Virus record (IMG/VR): IMGVR_UViG_3300037961_002121
Location: 347-20,867 of that record
Length of the DNA: 20,521 nucleotides
Origin: a virus
Reading direction: 5' to 3' (one strand)
The notes beneath the pieces were generated by a model. It was not told where the DNA came from and did not search any database. It saw nothing but the letters and a program-made list of their open reading frames with translations. Made by a program: the position numbers and the translations under genes. Positions 1 through 5,407 of this stretch are shown here, piece after piece; positions within the stretch are counted from its first letter, which is position 1, and the number at the start of each line of letters is the position of its first letter.

Positions 1-263
1 TAAGCACTACCGCCCCTACTTTCCATGTATTCCAGATGTTCTGTTTCGTTAAGAGTCTGAGCAAAATGTTCCTCCATCAAATAAATGTGTTCTGGACCTC
101 GTAATCCTAAGGATTCTCTTAGATGTAGAACACTTAGGAAAGCAAAGTAGGGTGCCCTAGCAATTTCTTCGAGCACCCAGAAACGTTGATAATCCCTCCC
201 TTTGTATAAGAAATCAATGATTGCGACTGTGATATCTAAAACTAATTTATTGAGATTCTTCAT
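1..263 (-). CDS. ptox: Plastoquinol terminal oxidase (PTOX), N-terminal part, cut by window edge
   Basis: PTOX is a di-iron oxidase of the alternative oxidase family that passes electrons from plastoquinol to oxygen at the thylakoid membrane. The reading frame is open from 263 to base 1 with no stop, giving 87 residues. Seen directly: the first di-iron helix LEEIARAPYFAFLSVLHL (E32 the likely ligand), then HFAQTLNETEHLEYME, which holds the ExxH ligand pair E73/H76, and the following RGG typical of the family. The second pair of iron-binding helices lies beyond the window. Start: ATG at 263 or, in frame, at 272; 263 gives a 17-base overlap with the preceding 58-residue gene, similar to other junctions here. 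It follows petE in the same transcription unit. PTOX is known from several Synechococcus cyanophages, where it is thought to act as an electron safety valve. Confidence 0.88.
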   Translation of the reverse strand, partial: MKNLNKLVLDITVAIIDFLYKGRDYQRFWVLEEIARAPYFAFLSVLHLRESLGLRGPEHIYLMEEHFAQTLNETEHLEYMESRGGSA

Positions 264-423
264 CTTCTTCATAGTCGTAAGTTAATCGACAATCCCAGAT
301 GTAGTCTTCTTCCCACTCTGGTTCATAAAGAGGACAAGGTTCCTCAAAGAGATGCTGCATTCTCAATTGTTTGATGCGCTCTCTAAGAGACTTATAGAAT
401 TCCCTCTTCTGGTTTGAATTCAT
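247..423 (-). CDS. Small acidic protein of unknown function between petE and PTOX
   Basis: A 58-residue protein that I do not recognise. The first third is basic and likely helical (start MNSNQKREFYKSLRERIKQL); the rest is rich in Glu, Asp, Tyr and Trp and ends in EEDEESQ. No signal peptide, membrane segment or metal motif is seen; there are two cysteines. The reading frame could extend 16 codons upstream into petE, but the ATG at 423 is chosen because it forms an ATGA overlap with the petE stop codon, a typical sign of translational coupling, and the same junction recurs through the window. Its tight placement between two electron-transport genes suggests, but does not prove, a related role. 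Confidence 0.7.
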   Translation of the reverse strand: MNSNQKREFYKSLRERIKQLRMQHLFEEPCPLYEPEWEEDYIWDCRLTYDYEEDEESQ

Positions 424-743
424 TCGACGTGAACTGTACCAATCATACCTGCACCTTTGTGAGGAGCACACCAGTAAGTATAGTCACCAGGATCGTTAAA
501 GACAACATCAAACTCTTCACCTGGTAACATTGCCAGGGATTCGTGACCTAAGTCAGGGCGATCTTCAACGATAACGTTATGAGGAGGGAGCATATTATTA
601 ACAAAATGCACCGATTCGCCAGCTGAGATAGTAACTTCTGCAGGATCGAAAACAAGATTACCATTAGATCCCATTTGAACGTCTACTGCCCATGCTGGTG
701 CGGCAAGAAATAATGTGGCAATGAATGCGAAAATAAACTTCAT
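420..743 (-). CDS. petE: Plastocyanin (copper electron carrier), phage-encoded
   Basis: Plastocyanin is a soluble blue-copper protein in the thylakoid lumen that carries electrons from cytochrome b6f to photosystem I. The 107-residue product has a hydrophobic signal peptide (residues 1 to 19, cleavage expected after AWA) and a cupredoxin domain. The four type-1 copper ligands are visible: H55 (in LPPHNVIVED), C92, H95 and M100 (in YWCAPHKGAGM). The mature length of about 88 residues is slightly shorter than the 97 to 105 usual in cyanobacteria. It lies 22 bases after a 68-residue unknown gene and is coupled to the next gene by an ATGA overlap, with PTOX following. petE is an established cyanophage auxiliary metabolic gene. 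Confidence 0.95.
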   Translation of the reverse strand: MKFIFAFIATLFLAAPAWAVDVQMGSNGNLVFDPAEVTISAGESVHFVNNMLPPHNVIVEDRPDLGHESLAMLPGEEFDVVFNDPGDYTYWCAPHKGAGMIGTVHVE

Positions 744-765
744 AAAGTTTACGCAACTACACTAT

Positions 766-972
766 CTATGTCTTCCTAATTGAAGTGTAACGGGGGTTTG
801 TTTTGACTTCCTGACTTACCATTTTGCCAAATTCTGTAACACAGTTACTCCATTTTTGCCTTGCTTCTTTTGCTTCTTTACTGTTGGAATCTCTGTCCCA
901 TAATTCTTTCCACGAGAACCAGAGGTCAGCACATTCGTCTGACTTCCTCTGCAAGTGCGGTTCCCGATACAT
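766..972 (-). CDS. Small hypothetical protein, first gene of the petE/PTOX unit
   Basis: A 68-residue protein with no family I recognise. It is highly polar, rich in Lys, Glu, Ser and Trp, with two cysteines (in DECADLW and SNCVTEF) and a likely helical centre (SNSKEAKEARQKW). There is no signal peptide or membrane segment. ATG at 972 follows a late-promoter-like CTAAATAT box by about 36 bases; the ribosome binding site is weak (AGG about 10 bases upstream). The gene ends 22 bases before petE, so it probably shares its transcript. Confidence 0.6.
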   Translation of the reverse strand: MYREPHLQRKSDECADLWFSWKELWDRDSNSKEAKEARQKWSNCVTEFGKMVSQEVKTNPRYTSIRKT

Positions 973-1008
973 GGGAACACCTGGGGAGTGATGCCCGTGA
1001 CTACAGTA

Positions 1009-1016
1009 ATATTTAG
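1009..1016 (-). promoter_or_regulatory. Putative T4-type late promoter box upstream of the petE/PTOX unit
   Basis: On the minus strand the bases read CTAAATAT, close to the T4 gp55-type late promoter core (TATAAATA). It sits just after the stop codon of the gene ending at 1018 and 37 bases before the ATG at 972, in one of the few intergenic gaps of the window. Two similar boxes occupy equivalent places at 1481 to 1488 and 3994 to 4000. Confidence 0.45.
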
Positions 1017-1017
1017 A

Positions 1018-1458
1018 TTACATCTTGTATTTTTCGTCGCTCTTGGCAGGAGCGGTTGTGATACTTAATGGTGCTTGTTCAATGCGAATCACTTGAGCAG
1101 GTGCTGCTTGAGTTGCTTTCTCAATCAACTTCTCCATGTCTGCTTTGGTGACTGCACCAGCAGCGCCAGCACCATTCATCTTCATGGTGCCGTCACCAGA
1201 CTTCTTCGCCGTCTGGACTCCGAACGTAGCTAACACACCGGTGAACACGGAGGCTATGAAGGTCGGATCGATTTTTTGCTGTGGCAATCCAGGGATTGTC
1301 ACATAGTTGAGGGTGAGAATACCACCACTCCAAACAAGAATGCCAAGTCTGACAAGTGTACTGAGAACTGCCAATTGCTCATCAGCATCCTCAATTTTGT
1401 CCTTTAACTTTCCAATAGGACCTTTTTTCTTTTCTACAGTTTTTACATCTTCGGACAT
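1018..1458 (-). CDS. Two-pass membrane protein, unknown function (holin-like topology)
   Basis: A 146-residue protein. Residues 1 to 28 are charged (Lys, Asp, Glu), followed by two hydrophobic stretches, about 30 to 52 (from AVLSTLVRLGILVW) and 64 to 83 (TFIASVFTGVLATFGVQ), separated by a short loop with IPGLPQQK. The tail (84 to 146) starts with KKSGDG, has an Ala/Gly-rich linker and a short helix (ADMEKLIEKATQAAP), and is probably cytoplasmic. A charged N-terminus with two close membrane helices resembles small phage membrane proteins such as class II holins, but the long tail is unusual for one and I see no family signature. A late-promoter-like box lies 24 bases before the ATG. Confidence 0.72.
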   Translation of the reverse strand: MSEDVKTVEKKKGPIGKLKDKIEDADEQLAVLSTLVRLGILVWSGGILTLNYVTIPGLPQQKIDPTFIASVFTGVLATFGVQTAKKSGDGTMKMNGAGAAGAVTKADMEKLIEKATQAAPAQVIRIEQAPLSITTAPAKSDEKYKM

Positions 1459-1480
1459 GAGTCACCAGCAAAAGGCAACT

Positions 1481-1488
1481 CTATTTAG
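1481..1488 (-). promoter_or_regulatory. Putative T4-type late promoter box
   Basis: The minus strand reads CTAAATAG, overlapping the last sense codon and the TAG stop of the upstream gene. The ATG it would serve is at 1458. It shares the CTAAATA core and position just ahead of a gene with the boxes at 1009 to 1016 and 3994 to 4000. Confidence 0.42.
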
Positions 1489-1750
1489 ATTGAAGAGATT
1501 CCATGGTGTATTGATGTCCAGATTCTACCACTTCATCATGAAGGTTGGCAACATCTAGCAATCCTTCTACTGAATACCACGGTGCGGTTTCCCAGTCAAA
1601 TCCTTCTCCGAAGGTGTTGTCGGCATTAACAATATACCAGTGACAAGATGTATCAGGAACATCAACAGCACAATTACTCCAATCATCGCTCCATTGTGGG
1701 ACTTGTACCCAGAGAGTTACTGCAAGAAAAAAGTTAAGAAGCGCGGGCAT
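1481..1750 (-). CDS. Small secreted or anchored hypothetical protein
   Basis: An 89-residue protein with a hydrophobic N-terminus (MPALLNFFLAVTLWVQVP), which may be a signal peptide or membrane anchor. The rest is acidic and rich in Trp, Tyr and His, with two cysteines (SNCAVD and TSCHWY) that could form a disulfide outside the cytoplasm. No family is recognised. The start codon lies 17 bases inside the 50-residue membrane protein gene upstream, so the two are probably translated together. Confidence 0.6.
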   Translation of the reverse strand: MPALLNFFLAVTLWVQVPQWSDDWSNCAVDVPDTSCHWYIVNADNTFGEGFDWETAPWYSVEGLLDVANLHDEVVESGHQYTMESLQSK

Positions 1751-1886
1751 TTTTAAGTGTTTCTAGTAAGTGCATGTGTCCGTGGAAATATCCTGCCACA
1801 ATAATACTTATACCAAAAAGAAAACATGCCACTAAACCAAGGACTAATGGCACGGTTGGGTTTTCAGGTTTATTTGATGTATCCAT
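1734..1886 (-). CDS. Small single-pass membrane protein (50 residues)
   Basis: Reading the minus strand from an ATG at 1886 gives a 50-residue protein ending in a TAA at 1734. A polar N-terminus (MDTSNKPENPT) is followed by one strong hydrophobic helix, about residues 12 to 33 (VPLVLGLVACFLFGISIIVAG), and a short tail with YFHGHMHLLETLKNARAS. A purine-rich stretch, GAGAAAGA, lies directly upstream of the ATG. It overlaps its neighbours by 17 bases on each side and exactly fills what would otherwise be a 119-base gap in a gapless region, which supports it being real. Function unknown. Confidence 0.65.
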   Translation of the reverse strand: MDTSNKPENPTVPLVLGLVACFLFGISIIVAGYFHGHMHLLETLKNARAS

Positions 1887-2547
1887 TCTTTCTCAACCAT
1901 TCACCTGTCATAGGTGTGGGTTCATAGTCAGTCCACATAGTTCCAGCAGCACAAGACTCAAGTGCTTTGGCAGTCATACCTTCAGTGTGTCCTGCCCAGT
2001 ATGCTTCTTTCTCCCAGGGAATAGCATGTGGTTGAGACTTGTATGTGTCTTTCGCAATCGCTTGCCAAATCTTAGGGACATCTTCCTCAGGTTTGATAAT
2101 AGCAATAAAGTTATTATCAATAGTGCCTGCCATGCAGTCCTGAGCAGCGTGCCATCCTTCATGACGCATCACTGACATCACCACACCAGGACGCTTCATG
2201 TGAGCAACATTCAAAAAGAAGTTGTTACTTACAGTATGATAGACGCCACGATGTCCAACTGGGAAGTATCGAATGTCTGCTAGAAAAACCCTAGCTCCGA
2301 CTGCATTAAGTGATCGGATGAGAGAGTTAAACTCATCAGCAACACCACTGTAATCGCTATCAACCAGTTCCTCATGTTTGTTGAGATCAGAAACTGTTTT
2401 AAGTTCTTGAACATGATCGGTGCATTCTCCTAGGAGCATACACCCCTGAGCATGAGGGGTGAAGAACTCATCTTCCGTGATTGGGTCTGAATGGGCAGGT
2501 AGGACAACCGCTGCCGCAGCAACCAGGGAAGCAATAATTTTTTTCAT
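1870..2547 (-). CDS. Secreted HExxH metallopeptidase-like protein
   Basis: A 225-residue protein with a clear signal peptide (MKKIIASLVAAAAVVLPAHS, about residues 1 to 20). The centre carries H129-E130-G-W-H133, an HExxH zinc-binding motif within VMRHEGWHAAQDCMAG, as in zincin metallopeptidases. A downstream IPWEKEAYWAGHTEG (E179 and E181) could supply the third zinc ligand, as in gluzincins. There are four cysteines in the mature part (C36, C42, C138, C194). The fold fits an exported zinc-dependent protease or peptidoglycan peptidase, but the substrate is not visible from sequence. It lies among small membrane and secreted proteins and downstream of a lysozyme-like gene, so a role at the cell envelope or in the virion is plausible. 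Confidence 0.7.
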   Translation of the reverse strand: MKKIIASLVAAAAVVLPAHSDPITEDEFFTPHAQGCMLLGECTDHVQELKTVSDLNKHEELVDSDYSGVADEFNSLIRSLNAVGARVFLADIRYFPVGHRGVYHTVSNNFFLNVAHMKRPGVVMSVMRHEGWHAAQDCMAGTIDNNFIAIIKPEEDVPKIWQAIAKDTYKSQPHAIPWEKEAYWAGHTEGMTAKALESCAAGTMWTDYEPTPMTGEWLRKNGYIK

Positions 2548-2556
2548 GTTTGGTTA

Positions 2557-2802
2557 TCAATATGGAAGAGCGGGAGGAAGAGCAGGAACAGCGCCACCAG
2601 TGGCACCAGGAAGTTCGGGCATAGCAGCATCCATCATACCAGGAAGTGCGTCTGCAATCGCCGCTGTTGCTGCCTTGGTGATTTTCTCAGTGACTCGCTC
2701 AGCGATAGCATCACGACGGAGATAAACAACTGTTCCCGTGCCGATGATACCAGCAGTTCCTACAAATGATAGAACTGCTAAAACATTAATTACCTTTTGC
2801 AT
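2557..2802 (-). CDS. Small single-pass membrane protein with proline-rich tail
   Basis: An 81-residue protein with an N-terminal hydrophobic helix (about residues 4 to 27, VINVLAVLSFVGTAGIIGTG), then YLRRDAIAERVTEKITKAATAA, an amphipathic helix, and a tail rich in Ala, Pro and Gly ending PALPPALPY. The helix could be an uncleaved anchor. The ribosome binding site is good: GAGG six bases before the ATG. It overlaps the upstream gene by 17 bases. I do not recognise a functional family; it resembles small conserved cyanophage membrane proteins in general layout. Confidence 0.65.
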   Translation of the reverse strand: MQKVINVLAVLSFVGTAGIIGTGTVVYLRRDAIAERVTEKITKAATAAIADALPGMMDAAMPELPGATGGAVPALPPALPY

Positions 2803-3007
2803 AATATGCCTCGTAATATTTTACAATCCCCGCAGTGTTCATGTTGCCTTGAGACACCCAATCATGAACACACTCGTAGATTGATTGACTGGAGTATTTA
2901 GGAGTTGTCCCCTTCATTTCTCCACCAAATTTAGAGAGCAAAACCTGAAGTCCTTGCTCCCTAACCTTCATTTTGTAATCACTGTAGCGCCAATCATCGA
3001 TGGACAT
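2786..3007 (-). CDS. Small hypothetical protein
   Basis: A 73-residue soluble protein starting MSIDDWRYSDYKMKVREQG, probably mainly helical, rich in Tyr, Ser and Lys, with a single cysteine. No membrane segment, signal peptide or known motif is seen. The frame could begin at a TTG at 3043, but the ATG at 3007 is preferred because it gives a 14-base overlap with the upstream gene, like most junctions here. Confidence 0.6.
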   Translation of the reverse strand: MSIDDWRYSDYKMKVREQGLQVLLSKFGGEMKGTTPKYSSQSIYECVHDWVSQGNMNTAGIVKYYEAYYAKGN

Positions 3008-3380
3008 TTTCAGAACCGCCTTGAAAGTTTTCGGAACCACCAACAGGATTCAACTGAGTAGTGGTTTTACCAGATTTAGTTGCCAATTCATACATCTCTT
3101 GATGAATGTTAGGAGACTCACCTCCAGATTCTTTACGCATGTCTTCATGCAATCTTTCAGTTGCTTCTACATGTTCTTGTTGCTTCTCGGTGATAGCAGT
3201 AGGTGCTCCGTATGAAGAGGAGAACCATTCGTCAACAGGATTCAAGATAGGAGCAGGGACACCAATGTATGCTTTATCCTGATCGTCATCTAGATGTTCG
3301 CAATCAACTTTTTCTTCGTCAACAGCACACTCTAGTTTGTCGTTTTTGTTGAACAATTTGGCAAGAACTTTTTTAATCAT
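2994..3380 (-). CDS. Acidic hypothetical protein
   Basis: A 128-residue protein. The N-terminus is basic (MIKKVLAKLFNKNDK), followed by an acidic segment with two cysteines (LECAVDEEKVDCEHLDDDQD) and a likely helical segment around residues 62 to 85 (TEKQQEHVEATERLHEDM). The C-terminus contains a short duplication, GGSENFQ then GGSENVH. There is no signal peptide or membrane segment. The start codon forms an ATGA overlap with the stop of the lysozyme-like gene, so translation of the two is probably coupled. Function unknown. Confidence 0.62.
   Translation of the reverse strand: MIKKVLAKLFNKNDKLECAVDEEKVDCEHLDDDQDKAYIGVPAPILNPVDEWFSSSYGAPTAITEKQQEHVEATERLHEDMRKESGGESPNIHQEMYELATKSGKTTTQLNPVGGSENFQGGSENVHR
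3007..3041 (-). repeat. Two-copy 21-base tandem repeat inside a gene
   Basis: Near-identical 14-base blocks at 3007 to 3020 and 3028 to 3041 (two mismatches) lie 21 bases apart and encode the duplicated GGSEN at the C-terminus of the 2994 to 3380 protein. The ATG of the next gene touches the first block. Confidence 0.5.
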
Positions 3381-3949
3381 ACCACAAATTCCAGTCGTAG
3401 TTTTTTACTATACTCGTATGCATATTTTTCGCGGTTACCTTTGATACCCCACCCCAACCAACGATATGCAGGTTTCATATACTGTGCGATGGTGTGCCCA
3501 TAACCTTCAAAATCAGGAAGTACATCCTGAAACTGTGACTCGTTAATCATGTAGCGAGTCTGACACTCTAGTGTGCTTTCATCACATTTATATTTCTTGG
3601 CGAACTCGCCTAACCCCAAATAACGGTTCTCAGAGGTCCACTGAATGAGTCCGTACCCACCCCGATGGCAATCAGAGTAAGGAACTCTAGCCCCTCCCTC
3701 GCAAATGTTGGAATGGAAGTTACTTTCCTGTTTAATGTTTCCCAAGATTGTTGACAGAACATTCTTATCTCGAATCTTTGTTTTTCTTTGGATTTCTCTG
3801 AGGACATATTTTTCTGATGGAGTGCAGTCAGGGCATGTCCATTCGGGAGATTTAAGTGACGGAAGTGGTTTCGGATGTGGAACCGACTTAACCGCTACTG
3901 CTCCAGCGATAGGTAAGGTAATTGCTGTTGCCAACAACGCCTTGAACAT
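3377..3949 (-). CDS. Secreted phage tail-lysozyme-like peptidoglycan hydrolase
   Basis: A 190-residue protein resembling the phage tail lysozyme family, which cuts peptidoglycan. An N-terminal hydrophobic segment (MFKALLATAITLPIAGAVAV) looks like a signal peptide. The catalytic domain starts near residue 58: VLSTILGNIKQESNF supplies the likely catalytic E75, and GGYGLIQWTSENRYLGL (97 to 113) matches the GxxGLxQWT..R motif of the family. Six cysteines (C39, C42, C83, C94, C120, C127) suggest disulfides and export. It is the first gene after the strong promoter region near 3980 to 4008, with GAGGG 10 bases before the ATG, and is coupled to the next gene by ATGA. It may be an endolysin with its own signal or a virion lysozyme. 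Confidence 0.75.
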   Translation of the reverse strand: MFKALLATAITLPIAGAVAVKSVPHPKPLPSLKSPEWTCPDCTPSEKYVLREIQRKTKIRDKNVLSTILGNIKQESNFHSNICEGGARVPYSDCHRGGYGLIQWTSENRYLGLGEFAKKYKCDESTLECQTRYMINESQFQDVLPDFEGYGHTIAQYMKPAYRWLGWGIKGNREKYAYEYSKKLRLEFVV

Positions 3950-3979
3950 AGACTTTTAACCCTCAATCATGTAGTCCCC

Positions 3980-4008
3980 ATTATAGGGGGAAATATTTAG
4001 GATGTCAA
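3980..4008 (-). promoter_or_regulatory. Perfect-consensus sigma-70 promoter upstream of the lysozyme-like gene
   Basis: On the minus strand TTGACA (4008 to 4003) is followed after exactly 17 bases by TATAAT (3985 to 3980), a full match to the bacterial sigma-70 consensus. Transcription would start near 3973, leaving a leader of about 24 bases that holds the GAGGG ribosome binding site before the ATG at 3949. The -35 box lies in the last codons of the peroxiredoxin-like gene (Leu-Thr-Ser-stop). It should be read by the host polymerase without phage factors. Confidence 0.75.
3994..4000 (-). promoter_or_regulatory. Putative late promoter box nested in the sigma-70 spacer
   Basis: CTAAATA on the minus strand, overlapping the stop codon of the peroxiredoxin-like gene and lying between the -35 and -10 boxes of the sigma-70 promoter. 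It has the same core as the boxes at 1009 to 1016 and 1481 to 1488, so the same genes may be read both early and late. Confidence 0.4.
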
Positions 4009-4575
4009 GGTTCTCTTGAGATAGTTCAGAGCAACCTCTGGTGTTGGTTTGATGTATACGTCCTCATAGGAATCTTCTTCCTTGTCATCTTGCTCAAACC
4101 ACTTAAACATTCCATTATCAATATATGAAACATATCTGGCAGAACGATTAAGCATACCCCAATTTCTCATTGAAAGAGACATTCCTACAGCGTCAGTAAA
4201 GAATCCATTACCATCAATGAGGAACTTAACTTTCTTAATACCAAGTTTTTCTGCCCAGGCATCGACTACATGTTTATCGTTGACGATACAACACCACACA
4301 TCATCAATCCCTAATGCTTTGAATTCATCAACTTTTGCTTCAAACTCCAACAACTGCTTTTCACACGTTGGATTGAATGCACCTTTAACAGCAAACAAAA
4401 CCACTTTGATATCTTGAAAGATATAGTGTGTAGGAGTGCTCTTCATCTTGCCATCTTCCATCCAGAAGATTTCAACGATTGGAATATATTGTTCAGAAAA
4501 TCCGTTAGTCACGTCACTAGTCTCCGTATCAATAACAACTTTATTTTGTCTTGGGAAAAGAGATTTAATTGCCAT
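3997..4575 (-). CDS. Peroxiredoxin-5-like thiol peroxidase with altered active-site motif
   Basis: The 192-residue protein follows the Prx5/AhpC-TSA layout: KVVLFAVKGAFNPTCEKQ (57 to 74) matches the segment with the peroxidatic cysteine (C71), VWCCIVNDKHVVDAWAEKLG (93 to 112) matches the strand with the VND motif, then FLIDGNGFFTDAVG and NRSARYVSYIDNG, with R144 or R147 near the place of the conserved active-site Arg. In family members the motif is PxxxTxxC (PGAFTPTC); here it reads KGAFNPTC, so both the Pro and the Thr are replaced. C95 and C96 are possible resolving cysteines. An N-terminal extension of about 50 residues and a C-terminal acidic tail flank the domain. It ends the glycan operon and may protect the infected cell from peroxide or have changed function. 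Confidence 0.72.
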   Translation of the reverse strand: MAIKSLFPRQNKVVIDTETSDVTNGFSEQYIPIVEIFWMEDGKMKSTPTHYIFQDIKVVLFAVKGAFNPTCEKQLLEFEAKVDEFKALGIDDVWCCIVNDKHVVDAWAEKLGIKKVKFLIDGNGFFTDAVGMSLSMRNWGMLNRSARYVSYIDNGMFKWFEQDDKEEDSYEDVYIKPTPEVALNYLKRTLTS

Positions 4576-5407
4576 TCTGCTTATGTTCTCCTCTTTCTAT
4601 TTGTTCTTTAGTAAATGAATTTTCAGTCATTCTACCAAGGTAAGGATCGTAATCCATCAATTGTTTAATGTCAATAGATGCACCATTCTGTTGCCAGTAA
4701 TTAGTCTGTGCTTTGTAGTTCCCTACATGGAAAGCATCAACATGTTCTGGGTGAATGGACGAACCCAATTCCGTTTTGTAAACCAATAGTGGAATAGAAT
4801 AAGTGTTGCCAGCGTTGTAAATCAAATCATCGGCAACAGGACGTGGTTTGACGCCATTGTCCAGACGATATTTATCACCACGACAATGATGTTTAATCAG
4901 TTTCTCTGCATGATGTCTAGAGATTACATAGCAGGCAGTAGAGAAATCATTAACAAACCTCTTGTGAAGTTTAGTATGAATGTCTCCCGTACAAATAATT
5001 GAAATCTGAACTACATCCCAATCATATGGAAAGTTTCCATAGAAGTCTGCCCAAGTAAAGTTCCAGTTCTGAACTAAGTCAAGACTGCAATCATCCTCCA
5101 TCATGATTGCATAAGGACTATCAGAGGTTTCAATCCAATGCTTGATTGCCTTGAGGTGAGAGGTGATACATCCAACCTCACCACCAGTCATCATCTCAGG
5201 ATAGGTTCCTTTGAGAATGCCACTCAAATCATCCTCTCTACCATCGTATGCAGAGATACGTTCATAGTTGTCAATCTCCCAGAACTTAAACTGGCTCTCC
5301 ATATATTCCCATCTGTCTGTCTGTTCATCCAGATTAATACAGTAAATGGGTCCGATGCCTTTCAGTTTATATGCGGACTTATTCTTATCCAGAAGTGCGA
5401 TATCCAT
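4565..5407 (-). CDS. Glycosyltransferase family 25 (LPS-type)
   Basis: A 280-residue protein of the GT25 family, which includes bacterial beta-1,4-galactosyltransferases acting on lipooligosaccharide. Motifs seen: IYCINLDEQTDRWEYM (21 to 36), the usual 'INLDxxxxR' opening; GEVGCITSHLKAIKHW (76 to 91), the GxxGCxxSH signature; YAIMMEDDC (99 to 107), with the acidic EDD expected to bind the metal and nucleotide sugar; and PVADDLIY further on. Length is normal for the family. The start ATG shares one base with the stop of the preceding dehydrogenase gene (TGATG). The donor sugar cannot be read from sequence. Confidence 0.88.
   Translation of the reverse strand: MDIALLDKNKSAYKLKGIGPIYCINLDEQTDRWEYMESQFKFWEIDNYERISAYDGREDDLSGILKGTYPEMMTGGEVGCITSHLKAIKHWIETSDSPYAIMMEDDCSLDLVQNWNFTWADFYGNFPYDWDVVQISIICTGDIHTKLHKRFVNDFSTACYVISRHHAEKLIKHHCRGDKYRLDNGVKPRPVADDLIYNAGNTYSIPLLVYKTELGSSIHPEHVDAFHVGNYKAQTNYWQQNGASIDIKQLMDYDPYLGRMTENSFTKEQIERGEHKQNGN

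Noticed and set aside
1774-2175. Plus-strand open frame of 133 codons
   Set aside because: Overlaps the HExxH protein and small membrane protein genes antisense; composition is not protein-like and no motif is seen.
2895-2901. CTAAATA on the minus strand, 93 bases before the gene starting at 2802
   Set aside because: Inside coding sequence and not adjacent to a gene boundary like the other three boxes; kept only as a weak possibility.
3975-3990. Short hairpin (CCCC/GGGG stem, six-base loop) that could be a terminator
   Set aside because: No run of T follows on the minus strand, and the loop is the -10 box of the sigma-70 promoter, so a promoter reading fits better.
4646-4674. Second sigma-70-like match on the minus strand (TTGACA, 17 bases, TACGAT) before the peroxiredoxin-like gene
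   Set aside because: The -10 has only four matching bases and the site lies fully inside GT25 coding sequence; TTGACA occurs several times by chance in this window.
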